In this document: piece by piece, positions 44,855 through 55,324 of the stretch | Position numbering within the stretch: the stretch's first letter is position 1 | Layout: each line of letters starts with the position of its first letter | Assembly (NCBI RefSeq): GCF_018991925.1 | Contig: NW_024738608.1 | Span: 3,346,661-3,410,660, forward strand | Origin: Homarus americanus | Lineage: Eukaryota; Arthropoda; Malacostraca; Decapoda; Nephropidae | Direction of reading: 5' to 3' | DNA: 64,000 bases | The notes under the pieces: generated by a model | Database searches by the model: none | Told to the model about the DNA's origin: nothing | What the model saw: only the letters and a program-made list of their open reading frames with translations | Program-made: the position numbers and the translations under genes

Positions 44855-47378
44855 AAGAGGAGGAGGAGGGGGTGAAGGAGGAGGAGGGGTGGAGGAGGAG
44901 GAGGAGGAGGAGGAGGAGGAGGTGGAGGAGGAGGAGGAGGAGGAGGGGAGAGGTGAAGGAGGAGGAGGAGGAGGAGGAGGAGGAGGAGGAGGAGGAGGGG
45001 AGGAGGAGGAGGGAGGAAGGAGGAGGAGGAGGAGGAGGAGGAGGGGAGAGGAGGAGGAGGGGGGAAGGAGGAGGAGGTGAGGAGGAGGGGAGGAGGGGAG
45101 GAGGAGGAAGAGGGAGGAGGGGGGAAGGAGGAGAGGTGAAGGAGGAGGAGGAGAGGAGGGGGGAAGGAGGAGGAGGAGGAGGAGGTGGAAGGAGGAGGAG
45201 GAGGAGGAGGGGAGGAGGGGAGGAGGGGGGTGAAGGAGGAGGAGGAAGAGGAGAGGGGGAAGGAGGAGGAGGAGGAGGGGGGGTGAAGGAGGAGGAGGAG
45301 GAGGAGGAGGAGGAGGAGGAGGAGAAGGGAAGGAGGAGGAGGAGGAGGAGGGGGTGAAGGAGGAGGAGGAGGAGGGGGAAGGAGGAGGAGGAGGGGGTGG
45401 GAAGGATGAGGAGGAGGAGGAGGGGGTGAAGGAGGAGGAGGAGGAGGAGGAGGAGGGGGAAGGAGGAGGAGGAGGGAGGAGGTGAAGAGGAGGAGGTGAA
45501 GGAGGAGGAGGAGGAGGAGGAGGAGGAGGAGGAGGAGGAGAGGAGAGGAGGATGAAGGAGAGGAGGAGAGGAGGAGGGAGGGGGAAGGGGAGAGGAGGAG
45601 GAGAGGGAGGAGGAGGAGGAGGAAGAGGAGGTAAGGAGGAGGAGGAGGAGGAGGATGAGGAAGAAGGAGGATGAGGAGGAGGAGGATGAGGAGGATGAAG
45701 AGGAGGAGGAGGAGGAGGAGGGTGAAGGAGGAGGAGGAGGAGGAGGAGGAGGAGGAAGAGGAGGAGGGGGAAGGAGAGAGGAGGGGGAAGGGGAGGAGGA
45801 GGAGAGGAGGAGGAGGAGGAGGAGGAGGGAGGAGGAGAGGGGTGAAGGAGGAGGAGGAGGAGAGGTGAAGGAGGAGGAGGGGGGGTGAAGGAGGAGGAGG
45901 TGAAGGAGAGGAGGAGGAGGAGGAGGAGGGGTGAAGGAGAGGAGGAAGGGTGAAGGAGGAGGAGGAGGAGCAGGAGGAGGAGGAGGAGGAGGAGGAGGGG
46001 GAAGGAGGAGGAGGAGGTGAAGGAGGAGGAGGAGGAGGTGAAGGAGGAGGAGGAGGAGGTGAAGGAGGAGGAGGAGGAGGAAGGATTATGATGATGAGAG
46101 AAGGAGGAGGAGGAGGAGAGAGGAGGAGGAGTGTGAAGGAGGAGAAGGAGTGTGAAGGGGGAGGAGGAGGTGAAGGAGGAGGGAGGTGAAGGATGAGGTG
46201 GAGGGGGGGGGTGAGGTGAAGGAGGAGGAGGAGGAGGAGTGTGAAGGAGGAGGAGGGGGTGAGGTGAAGGAGGATGAGGAAGGATGGTGAAGGGGAGGAG
46301 GAGGTGAAGGAGGAGGAGGGGGTGAAGGAGGAGGAGGTGAGGAAGGAGGAGGAGGAGGAGGAGGAGGAGGAGGAGGAGGATGGTGAAGGAGGAGGAGGAG
46401 GAGGAGAGGATGAAGGAGGAGGAGGGGGAAGGAGGAGGAGGAGGAGGAGGAGGAGGAGGAGGAGGGGTGAAGGAGGAGGAGGGGTGGGAGGTGAAGAGGA
46501 GGAGGAGGAGGAGGTGAAGGAGGAGGGTGAAGGAGGAGGAGGTGAAGAGGAGGAGGTGGGAAGGGAGGAGGGAGGTGATGAGAAGGAGGAGGAGGGGGAG
46601 GAGGAGGGGGGGGTGAGGTGGGAAGGAGGAGAGGAGGGGGAAGGGAGGAGGAGGGAGGAGGAGGGAGGTGAAGGAGGAGGAGGAGGTGAAGGAGGAGGAG
46701 GAAGAGGAGGTGAAGGGAGGAGGAGGTGAAGGAGGAGGCAGGGGAGGGAAGGAGGAGGAGGAGGTGGGATGGAAGGAGGAGGAGGAGGAGAGGAGGAGGT
46801 GAAGGAGAGGAAGGAGGAGGTGGAGGAGGAGGAGGAGGTGAAGGAGGAGGAGGAGTGGAGGAGCTGAAGGAGGAGGAGGAGGTGGATGGAGGAGGAGGAG
46901 GAGGAGGTGAAGGAGGAGGAGGAGGAGGTGAAGGATGAGGAGGAGGGGGGGAGGAGGAAGGAGGAGAGGAGGTGATGGTGAAGGAGAGTGGAGATGATGA
47001 TGAGGATGAAGGAGATGGGATGAAGGAGGAGGAAGGAGAGAGAGCTGAAGGAGGAGGAGGAGGTAGAGGAGGAGGGGGAGGGGGGTGAGGTGAAGGAGGG
47101 AGGAGAGGGATGGTGAAGGAGGAGGAGGAGGAGGAGGAGGAGGAGGAGGAGGAGGAGAGGAGGGGAGGTGAAGGGGAGGAGGTGAAGGGAGGAGGGAGGA
47201 GGAGGAGGAGGAAGGAGGAGGAGGGAGCTGGATGAGGAGTTGAAGGAGGAGGAGGAGGTGAAGGAGGAGGAGGAGGAGGAGGTGAAGGGAGGAGGAGGAG
47301 GTGAAGGAGGAGGAGGAGGAGGAGGAGGAGGATGAGGGAGGAGAGGAGGAGGGAGGGAGGAGGAGGAGGGGAGAGAAA
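44855..47378. repeat. (GGA)n-rich array, about 2.5 kb
   Basis: GGA trinucleotides with GGTGAAGGAGGAGGA interruptions, increasing in regularity towards 46.0-47.3 kb where GTGAAGGAGGAGGA units recur at about 15-24 bp. Reverse frames of 853-854 codons (Pro/Ser/Leu) and forward Glu/Gly frames are artefacts. Confidence 0.97.
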
Positions 47379-47820
47379 TGACACACACGTTTGTTCAGTG
47401 TTTTTTCAATGTTGTCGCCTTTCCCCTTGCCCTTTCCTCGTTCTTCCTCCTGTTCTTGAACACCCTCAAGAATACTTCACTGAGGTCTTGGTATAGGTGA
47501 CCAAGGCAATCACATGGGGGATAATATGAGAGAGAGAGAGAGAGAGGAGAATAAGCTTGATACTCCACTAGTAAACATGGCCATTTGTACCATTATAATA
47601 AGAGTTCATTAGGCTACTTATTCTCTTCTTATACTGTTAAGGAGCTGCTTATTTCCTTTGCAATCACTGATCAATTATTTTTCTCTATTTTTACCTATTG
47701 TTTCTCATAGTGTAATGGGTAGTATAATTCATTCTATAGCCATGTGCCTTACCATCGTTTATATAACTGTATGAGTACAGGTGTCACAGTAGGTACAGGT
47801 ACAAACACAGGTACAGGTAG
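47379..47820. other. Unique sequence, no gene
   Basis: Single-copy DNA with a short (GA)n at 47530-47546. No gene supported. Confidence 0.65.
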
Positions 47821-47821
47821 T

Positions 47822-48012
47822 TATACAGGTACAGATACACACACAAACGTACAATACACACCCACAAACGTACAGTACACACACACACACAAACACGTAC
47901 AGTACACACACACAAACGTACAGTACACACACAAACGTACAGTACACACACACACACACACACAAACGTACAGTACACACACACAAACGTACAGTACACA
48001 CACACAAATACA
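47822..48012. repeat. CACACAAACGTACAGTA minisatellite
   Basis: About eight units of AAACGTACAGTACACACA with variable CA length, preceded by ACAGGTACAGGT words. ACGTAC and GTAC palindromes recur. Confidence 0.92.
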
Positions 48013-48196
48013 GGTACAGAAAACTTCAACAATAAAACAAACGATGATCCGTGTATAATACAAGCTGACACTGTGTTGTGGTCAGCGGCATTGTCATCCT
48101 CGTCAGCCTACTCGTCAGCTTGCCTGTCAGCCTCCCCGTCAGCCTGGACCCTGAACTGACACTGATGGAATAAACAGGCAACGGACTATACCGCAA
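48013..48196. other. Unique spacer with CGTCAGCCT minirepeat
   Basis: CTCGTCAGCCTACTCGTCAG words at 48100-48145 resemble those at 12.0 kb. No gene. Confidence 0.65.
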
Positions 48197-48199
48197 ACG

Positions 48200-48495
48200 T
48201 TGGGTTTGGTTAGGTTTACTTTACGTTAGGTTAGGTTAAAGGTTACGTTAGGTTAGGTTAGGTTTACTTTACGCTGGGTTAGGTTAGGTTAGGTTTACTT
48301 TACGTTAGGTTAGGTTAGGTTACGTTAGGTTAGGTTAGGTTTACTTTACGCTGGGTTAGGTTACGTTAGGTTACATTAGGTTAGGTTAGGTTACGTTAGG
48401 TTTACTTTACGCTAGGTTAGGTTAGGTTAGGTTACGTTAGGTTACGTTAGGTTAGATTTACTTTTGGTGTCAGGTTGTTAGGGTTAGGTTAACCT
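48200..48495 (+). repeat. TTAGG/TTACG interstitial telomere-like array with higher-order unit
   Basis: TTAGG units are interrupted at near-regular intervals by GTTTACTTTACG, which appears at least five times, defining a roughly 45-70 bp higher-order repeat. Confidence 0.9.
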
Positions 48496-48689
48496 CATTG
48501 GGAACAACTCTAAGCATCACGAGAGAAGGCCAGCACGAGATCTGAGTTTTCATTAAGGATTTACGACTTTAAACGCCTAACAAGAGAGTTTTCATTATGA
48601 CGAGGCGGTGAACTTGATAGTGTAAACCATTAAGTCTCTCTGTTAGATTCCTTGACATATTGACAAGTCTCTAATGGTGTTAAGTGAGG
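48496..48689. other. Unique spacer
   Basis: No gene seen. Confidence 0.6.
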
Positions 48690-50150
48690 GCGGATGTGAG
48701 GGGTAGTGAGGGGTGGTGAGGGGGATGGTGGAGGGGTGGGTGGAGGGAGGGAGGTGGTGACGGGTGGTGAGGGGCGGTGAGGGGTGGGAGGGTGGAGGTG
48801 GTGAGGGGGTGGGGTGGGGGGGTGAGGGAGGTGGAGGGGTGGGGAGGGTGGATGGTGAGGGGTGGGTGAGGGGTAGGGAGGGTGTGGTGAGGGGATGGTG
48901 AGGGGTGGGAGGTGGGTGAGGGGTGGTGAGGGGTGGTGAGGGGGGATGGGTGGGAGGGGTGGTGGGAGGGGTGGGGAGGGGGGATGGGTGAGGGGTAGGG
49001 AGGGGAGGTGAGGGTGGTGATGGTGGTGAGGGGCGGGTGAGGGGTGTGAGGCGGAGGAGGGGTAGTGGGGTGGAGAGAGTAGTGAGGGGTGGGATAAGGG
49101 ATGGTGAGGGGTGGTGAGGGGGATGGTGAGGGGTGTGGGAGGGGGATGGTGGAGGGGTGGTGAGGGGTGGTGTGGGGAGGGGTGAGGGGTGGGGATGTGG
49201 GAGGGGTAGTGGGGGGGGTGGGGAGGGGTGGTGAGGGGTGGGGAGGGTGGGTGGGAGGGTGGATGAGGGGTAGTGGGGGTGGTGGAGGCAGTGGAGGGTG
49301 GTGGAGGGGGATGTGGGAGGGGTGGTGAGGGGAGAGAGGGGTGGTGAGGGGTGGGGAGGGAGGGGTGAGGGTAGGGGGGAGGAGAGGGGGTGATGAGGGG
49401 GATGTGAGGGGTGGAGGGGTGGTGAGGGGATGGTGAGGGGTGAGAGGGGTGAGGGGGGATGGAGGGGGGTGGGGGGGTGGGTGGGAGGGTAGGGGAGGGT
49501 GATGGAGAGGGGTAGGGAGGGGTGGAGGGTGGATGGGAGGGGTAGGGAGGGGCAGGAGGGGAGGGTGAGGGGTGGGTGGGAGGGGTGGAGGGGTGGATGT
49601 GGGAGGGGTAGGGGGGTGGTGGGGTAGTGGGAGGGGTGGGGAGGTGAGGGGTGGTGAGGGGTGGTGGGGAGGGGGATGTGAGGGGTAGGAGGGTGGTGGG
49701 AGGGGATGGGTGAGGGGTGGTGGAGGGGCAGAGGGGTGATGAGGGGAGGGGGGGTGGTGGAGGGTGATGAGGGTGAGGGGTGGTGAGGGTAGTAGGGGTG
49801 GTGGAGGGGGTGGGTGAGGGGTGGTGAGGGGTAGTGAGGTGGTGAGGGCGGATGTGGAGGGGTGGTGGAGGGGTGGTGAGGTGAGGTTGTGAGGGGGTGT
49901 GAGGGGTGGTGAGGGCGGGATGGGAGGGGTAGTGAGGGGTGGTGAGGGGTTGTGAGGGGTGAGGGAGTGAGGGTGGTGGAGGGTGATGAGGTAGTGAGGG
50001 GTGGTGAGGGGTGGTGAGGGGTCGGAGGGGTGTGGGTGGTGAGGGGTTAGGGAGGGGGTCAGAGGGGTAGTGAGGTGGTGAGGGGTGGTGGGGTAGTGAG
50101 GGGGTGAGGGGTAGTGAGGGTGGTGAAGGGTAGTGAGGTGTGGTGAGGTT
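48690..50150. repeat. GGTGAGGGGTGGTGAGGG G-rich minisatellite, about 1.5 kb
   Basis: Irregular 9-10 bp units (GGTGAGGG, GGGATGGTGA, GGTAGGGAGG). Every unit has a run of at least three Gs, giving dense G-quadruplex potential. The reverse strand is CCCTCACC. Confidence 0.95.
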
Positions 50151-50189
50151 GGTTAGGGTTTAGTATACGTACTCAAAGACGTTACCACA

Positions 50190-50462
50190 GATAATAACAA
50201 CAACAACAACCACCACAACAACAACCACCACAACAAATCCACCACAACAACCAAACCACAACAACAACAACAACAACCACCACAACCAACCACCACAACA
50301 ACCACCACCACAACAACAACAACCACTACAACAACAACCACCACAACCACTAACACAACCAACCACCACACAACAACCAATTATACAACAACAACCACCA
50401 CCATAACCACCACCACAACCACCACCACAACCACCACAACAACCACCACCACAACAACACCC
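50190..50462. repeat. (CAA/CCA)n array
   Basis: CAACAACCACCACAACAAC-type triplets, about 270 bp. Abrupt switch from G-rich to C/A-rich + strand immediately after the previous array. Confidence 0.94.
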
Positions 50463-50711
50463 TAGTCGTACAAATGGTAAATATAAATAAAAACACTTGG
50501 TAAGACTTAAAGAAAATCTCACGTCATCTACAGGTCGTCCTTAACAAACAAACTCCTGTCTACTTTACAAATAAGAAACAAAACAATTATTTACAGAGTT
50601 TGGATAGTTTAGTGTTTTTATTTCTTTTATGTTTTATTGTTGTTTTATTTACCTGTATGTTATTTATAATTTTACTAAGGATGTGATGTATTTAGTAGGA
50701 TACAGAGGGGT
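50463..50711. other. Unique AT-rich spacer
   Basis: No gene. Confidence 0.6.
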
Positions 50712-50818
<107 letters not shown>

Positions 50819-50884
50819 TACAAGAATAATGTTGACTATCTATTTATTAAACTCCATTATACTAAGACTCTTCCCGTTATGTTC

Positions 50885-51088
50885 CATCCTCCTCCTCCTC
50901 CTCCCTCCTTCAGTCCTCTAATCCCTCCTCGATACCTTTTCCTCCCTGACACTCTCCCAACCTCATCGATTCTCCCACCTCCTCACCCCTTCTCCCATTA
51001 CCTCCCACCTCACCTCCCATTACTCCTCCCACCCTCACCCCATTACCTTCTTCTAGGACATTTTTCCACTCCTTCTTTCTCCCTCTCA
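50885..51088. repeat. CTCC-rich tract with CTCCCATTACCTCCCACC units
   Basis: Pyrimidine-rich DNA with three or four units of CCCATTACCTCCCACCTCAC. It ends in the polypyrimidine tract of the candidate acceptor at 51091. Confidence 0.85.
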
Positions 51089-51091
51089 CAG

Positions 51092-51154
51092 ACTCTGAAT
51101 GGAGGCTGGACAATGAGCATCACAAATCCATCTAAAGGAGACGAAAGAAAGTTG
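51092..51154 (+). CDS. Candidate 63-bp internal exon, unidentified
   Basis: A strong acceptor, TCTTTCTCCCTCTCACAG, precedes 63 bp that are open in only one frame (TLNGGWTMSITNPSKGDERK then L). A donor-like GTGAGA follows at 51155. Both other frames stop inside. Function not recognised. The frame stays open beyond the donor to 51220, and the reverse strand is also open (ending WICDAHCPASIQSL), so this could be part of a repeat. Confidence 0.25.
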
Positions 51155-51220
51155 GTGAGAGGCGAAGTTTCTCCTGCCTGGCGTAGACCTCTGACCCGGT
51201 GGGGGGGGGGAGATAAATAG

Positions 51221-52024
51221 ATGGATGATTATGAAGCATGTTAAGATGGACGCTACTGTTGTGTTGTGTACATTTGGATCACCTAACTTTTCTCCCTCCA
51301 GCTTATTTCTGAAGTTGTTATAAAACACGAGTGAACGATTACACAGGCAAATTTTGTTTACATTATGAAACAATTTATCTTCACCCTGTATGAATTAATA
51401 TGAACCTTTTCTGAATGTATTTGAGCAAAAATTTAATATCTTTATGGTAAACGTTTACTTGTGCTGCGAAGGATTTCGCCAGCAAAAACATTTTTTTTCC
51501 TCCATGAATTTTGCTGGTTTTTTTTTTTTTTTATTGGAGATAGTTAATTTTTTTCTGGGGAAAAACAAAGCTAATGTTTTCCAATCTTGGTCAAACATTA
51601 ATTTTTACAGATTTTCCAGATAACCAACATTTGTAAATAAAACAGCAAAGTTTATGCAGAATTTTGCTGCTTTTGACAGGATAACCAACTATGAGCAGTA
51701 TTTAACTTATCCTTATTTAACCTACCGTGCATGCGGTATTATAGTGTACATTGTAAAAAAAGAAACACTTCCCCAAAAGACAACACTGTCAATAGCAATT
51801 AACAACAAAAATTGTGGTGTTAAAGACGTGTGTTCTTGCTAGAATCGTTAGCAGCATTAATCTACACGTTAAATATTTTTATTTTTATATTTGATAATAT
51901 TTAACACAGTTGGTTAATTTTGATAAATTAAAATCAGCAATCAAAATCATTTACGTTACCCACAATAATATGTGCATAAAAGAAAATGGCGAGAAATACA
52001 TTTTCTCTTATATTTATATTTTAG
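51221..52024. other. AT-rich DNA, possible intron
   Basis: Single-copy AT-rich sequence between the two candidate exons. A 62-codon frame at 51654-51842 has no recognised motif. Confidence 0.5.
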
Positions 52025-52145
52025 GGGCAACTATGAAAGACTTTATATCCACTTGCGTTATGCAAAGTTGGGATTCTCAAAGACTTATGCATTGTGTGTT
52101 CTCCAGACTGGTGATACTAGAATACATCTGACTTGTTTACGAGAA
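52025..52145 (+). CDS. Candidate 121-bp internal exon, unidentified
   Basis: Acceptor-like TTATATTTATATTTTAG ends at 52024 and a full donor GTAAGT starts at 52146. Between them one frame is open end to end: one base, then 40 codons beginning GNYERLYIHLRYAKLGFSKT and ending RIHLTCLRE. Composition looks like an ordinary globular protein, with no low complexity. I do not recognise the family. The phase does not match the 63-bp candidate at 51092 if they were joined directly, so either an exon is missing between them or one is not real. The downstream neighbour is an ATT-rich retroelement tail. Confidence 0.35.
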
Positions 52146-52167
52146 GTAAGTCACAATAAAAGAGAAA

Positions 52168-52242
52168 TAATAATAATAATATGTAATAATAATAATAATA
52201 ATATTTATTATTATTATTATTTATAATAATAAAAATAATAAT
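52168..52242. repeat. (AAT/ATT)n tail-type microsatellite
   Basis: (AAT)n then (TTA)n, self-complementary, at the 3' end of the following minus-strand element. Confidence 0.9.
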
Positions 52243-52505
52243 CAACGGTTTATTGAAGAGCATGGCGGCCGGAAGAAAAATATACAGTTACATAATTGGG
52301 GAATGGGTCACTTGATTGTCAAATACTATACAGGTAACATAAGTGATATAAATGATATATAATAACTAGGTGGGAGAAGGTCATACTACAGGGCATTTCA
52401 ACATGGTAACAGTACAAGGTAAAATTGACTGGGAATAGACACACTGATTGACTACGAGTTGTTGATAATTTTACAATGGTTGGGACTGGGCTGTTGATAT
52501 GAGGG
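52243..52505 (-). mobile_element. Retroelement 3' end, family A copy 2 (terminal part)
   Basis: On the minus strand the sequence reads CTTCAATAAACCGTTGATT and then the ATT-rich tail. Shares GGTTTATTGAA..GAGC and ATACAGTTACATA with 23165-23220. Confidence 0.6.
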
Positions 52506-53350
52506 ACCTCACGTGGTCATGGAGACATCGGGTGGTGTGGTGTTCACGTGGTGTAGTAACTCGTCCTCGGGTGTTGATATGAGGGACCTCACGTGGTCAT
52601 GGAGACATCGGGTGGTGTGATGTTCACGTGTAAGTAACTCGTCCTCGGGTGTTGATATGAGGCCTCACGTGGTCATGGGGACATCGGTGGTGTGATGTTC
52701 ACGTGGTGTAGTAACTCGTCCTCGGTGTTGATATAGAGGACCTCACGTGGTCATGGAGATATCGGTGGTGTGTGTTCACGTGGTGTAGTAACTCGTCCTC
52801 GGTGTTGATATGAGGGACCTCCGTGGTCATGGAGACATCGGGTGGTGTGATGTTCGTGGTGGTATCTCGTCCTCGGGTGTTGATATGAGGGACCTCACGT
52901 GGTCATGGAGACATCGGGTGGTGTGATGTTCGTGGTGTAGTAACTCGTCCTCGGGTGTTGATATGAGGGACCTCACGTGGTCATGGAGATATCGGGTGGT
53001 GGTGTTCACGTGGTGTAGTAACTCGTCCTCGGTGTTGATATGAGGACCTCACGTGGTCATGGAACTCGGGTGGTGTGATGTTCCGTGGTGTAATCTCGTC
53101 CTCGGGTGTTGATGAGGACCTCACGTGGTCTGGAGACATCGGTGGTGATGTTCGTAGTGTGTCTCGTCCTCGGGTGTGATGTGAGGGACCTCGGGTCATG
53201 GAGATATCGGTGGTGTGATGTTCACGTGGTGTAGTAACTCGTCCTCGGGTGTTGATATGAGGACCTCACGTGGTCATGGAGACACCAGGTGGTGTGGTGT
53301 TCGTGGTGTAGTAACTCGTCCTCGGGTGTTGATATGAAGGACCTCACATG
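52506..53350. repeat. About 79-bp minisatellite inside retroelement family A
   Basis: About 11 units built from GTAGTAACTCGTCCTCGGGT, GTTGATATGAGGGACCTCAC, GTGGTCATGGAGACATCGGG and TGGTGTGATGTTCACGTG. Later units have many small deletions. The GTGTAGTAACTC part corresponds to the two-unit GTGTAGTAA(C/T)TCCCTC segment of copy 1 near 22650-22700. Confidence 0.93.
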
Positions 53351-53765
53351 GTCATGAGGACACTGTGTGGTGTGGGGTGGTGTTACAGTACCTCACTCTG
53401 CTCGGTGATGTTGTGTTATCTCGTAGTCAGGTGCATCCGGCCGGCCCTCTGTTGTTCCCAGGGTGGACGGATTAGCACCTCCTGGTCAGAAGACGGTGGT
53501 TAGTTCCCAGGTGTGCTTATCTCACTGGTGGGTCGCGGCTTTCACTGGTACTGTCTAGTGCTGAATTTACTGGCTTAAACACTGTTCATCACTGTTCAAC
53601 ACTGATCCCATTTCTTTCCGAAACGAAATTTTCACTTTTGATTATGTAGATATCCCGGTGGTGAGGATGGGTCGGGGAGAGGTACTTGGGGAACGGGCCG
53701 ACATTGGCCAAGGGGGGCAGCTGTGCAGCGGGAGCAGCGCCAGAATAGGTCTTGACCCTATGGTG
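53351..53765 (-). mobile_element. Retroelement family A copy 2 (internal part)
   Basis: Collinear with 22730-23000: GGACGGATTAGCACCTCC, CACTGTTCATCACTGTTCAA, then GATATCCCGGTGG. No coding remnant recognised. Confidence 0.6.
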
Positions 53766-53879
53766 GTCAAGGATGTAGTGTGTGTGTGTGTGGTTTGTTT
53801 TAAGATTTTTTTCTCAAATTTGGTTAAAGAACGTGTATATTTTACAGAGTCTCAGTGCAATTTGGGAACAATTAAAAGA

Positions 53880-53945
53880 AAAGACGCCTAGGTGGCCCAG
53901 GGTGGGCCATCCTCGGACACAGGGGCACGCCATACCCTGTTACCA
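53880..53945. mobile_element. Short dispersed repeat fragment
   Basis: GGGCCATCCTCGGACACAGG and flanking words match GGCCATCCTCGTACACAAGG at 55358-55377 with the same flanks (ACGCCT, then GGGGCA). Probably a SINE-like fragment. Confidence 0.45.
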
Positions 53946-54355
53946 CTTACACTCACCACTTCACCACCCCGCTGCTATAGCTACTTACCACGACCACTAC
54001 AGTTACTACCATTCACCTACTACCATGTCATCATATTCTTCAGCCATTGCTCAGGCACATTATTCCATCCTCAACACTCACTACATCCTCCTCAACACCT
54101 CTCCATCCCCACACTCTGTCTACACTCTCTCTCCCTCCGTCCCCACCCTCCCCCACCCTCCCCCACACAGCTGTAATTAATCTGCCTCTTTTCTTAATAA
54201 ATTATCTACTAAATAGGAAAATCAATATTAGCCTCATCAACATAAAGTACTTGTGGCCATAGAGTGACTGTGGGACCTAAAATACGTGATCCTAAACTCG
54301 TAACTGAGCTCAGGCTAATGAGTTAAGGGTTTATTGGGGAGATTAGTGGAGCGGA
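53946..54355. other. Unique sequence with C-rich tract
   Basis: CCCACCCTCCCCC-type DNA at 54120-54170. Frames of 70-130 codons over it have no recognised motif. Confidence 0.6.
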
Positions 54356-54828
54356 GTGATGAGTGTTGATGGTAGTGGTGTATTGTAGTAGTGGTTGGAG
54401 AGTGGTGCGGGTAGTGGTTGTGGTGGGGGTGGTAGTGTTGGAGGTAGTAGTGATGGTGTTGGGGTAATAGTGGTGGTGGGGGGTGGTAGTGGTGGTGGGG
54501 GTGGTAGTGGGAGAGTGGTGGTGATGTTGGGGTAATGGTGGTGGTGTTGGTGTAGTGTGGTGGTGGTGTTGGGGTGGTAGTGGTGGTGGAAGTGGCGGTG
54601 GTGGTGGTGGTGCTGGGGTAGTGGTGGTGATGTTGGGGTTAATGGTGGTGGTGTTGGAGTGGTGGTGGTGTTGGGGTGGTGGTGGTGTTGGGGTGGTGGT
54701 GGTGGTGTTGGAGATGAATGTGGTAGTGGGGGATGGTTGTGACGGAGTAGTGTTGATGGTAGGGGATATTGGTGTTGGTTGGAGTTTTGTGGAAGAAGGA
54801 AGTGGTAGTAGCAGTGTGGTGGTGGTAG
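54356..54828. repeat. GGTGGTAGTGGTGGTGTTGG low-complexity array
   Basis: GGTGTTGGGGTGGTGGTG units. Forward Val/Gly and reverse His/Pro/Thr frames are artefacts. Confidence 0.92.
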
Positions 54829-54830
54829 TA

Positions 54831-54907
54831 CAGGGTGTCCATAAATGATTACCCTAAAACAGTATTCTCTCATGTTTTAATCAGGGTAATCATTTATGGA
54901 CACCCTG
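54831..54907. mobile_element. 77-bp palindromic mini-transposon with TA target duplication
   Basis: Arms CAGGGTGTCCATAAATGATT then ACCCT are perfect inverted repeats of 25 bp, extended to about 30 with a 4-bp offset, around a short centre (AGTATTCTCTCAT). TA flanks both ends (54829-54830 and 54908-54909). TA duplication and a CAGGGTG start fit a Tc1/mariner-type non-autonomous MITE. No transposase. Confidence 0.8.
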
Positions 54908-55002
54908 TAGTTATCGGGTGGTGTTCATGGGAGCTTGCATACATTGAGGTCTATAAGCTGTCGCCAACACAACAACCACACCCTAAGTTAACGAGCTGCA
55001 TG

Positions 55003-55307
55003 ACTCAGTGTCAAGGAATAGTCCGAGAAGACCGGACAACTTGCCAACTGCAATGGTTAACCATTACATCGGAATACGAATCCGCAAATCGATTAACAAC
55101 CAGGTTCCCAATTACTGCTGGGTAGACAGAGGCAAATGGCGTAAAGAAACTTGCCCATATTTTCACCCTTCTCGGGTATCAAACCCGTGTCCAATAGCTT
55201 GCGAGGCGAGCATGCTGACCATTACACCACAGGTGTAGTGCTGGAGGTAATGGTTAGTGCAGCTGGCGAGTTGTCCGGTCTTCTCGGACTATTCCTTGAC
55301 ACTGGGT
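55003..55307. mobile_element. tRNA-like SINE unit enclosed by about 60-bp inverted arms
   Basis: Left arm 55003-55067 (AGTGTCAAGGAATAGTCCGA, then GAAGACCGGACAACT...) is inverted at 55247-55307 (...AGTTGTCCGGTCTTC, TCGGACTATTCCTTGACACT) with few mismatches. Inside, the minus strand has GGTGTAATGGTCAGCATG (A-box region, 55213-55230) and GGTTTGATACC (B-box, complement at 55175-55185) about 30 bp apart, then a tail with GGGCAAGTTTCTTTACGCC and CTACCCAGCAGTAA. A and B boxes in this arrangement are the Pol III promoter of a tRNA-derived SINE. The anticodon arm does not fold cleanly, so it is not a functional tRNA gene. Confidence 0.7.
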
Positions 55308-55324
55308 CTTGCTTCTACACCTTA

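Noticed and set aside
44822..47388. 853-854 codon reverse frames and forward Glu/Gly frames
   Set aside because: Composed only of GGA/TCC triplets; two overlapping frames of equal length show composition, not coding.
55130..55245. Functional tRNA gene
   Set aside because: A and B boxes are present, but the acceptor and anticodon stems do not pair properly and a SINE-type tail follows.
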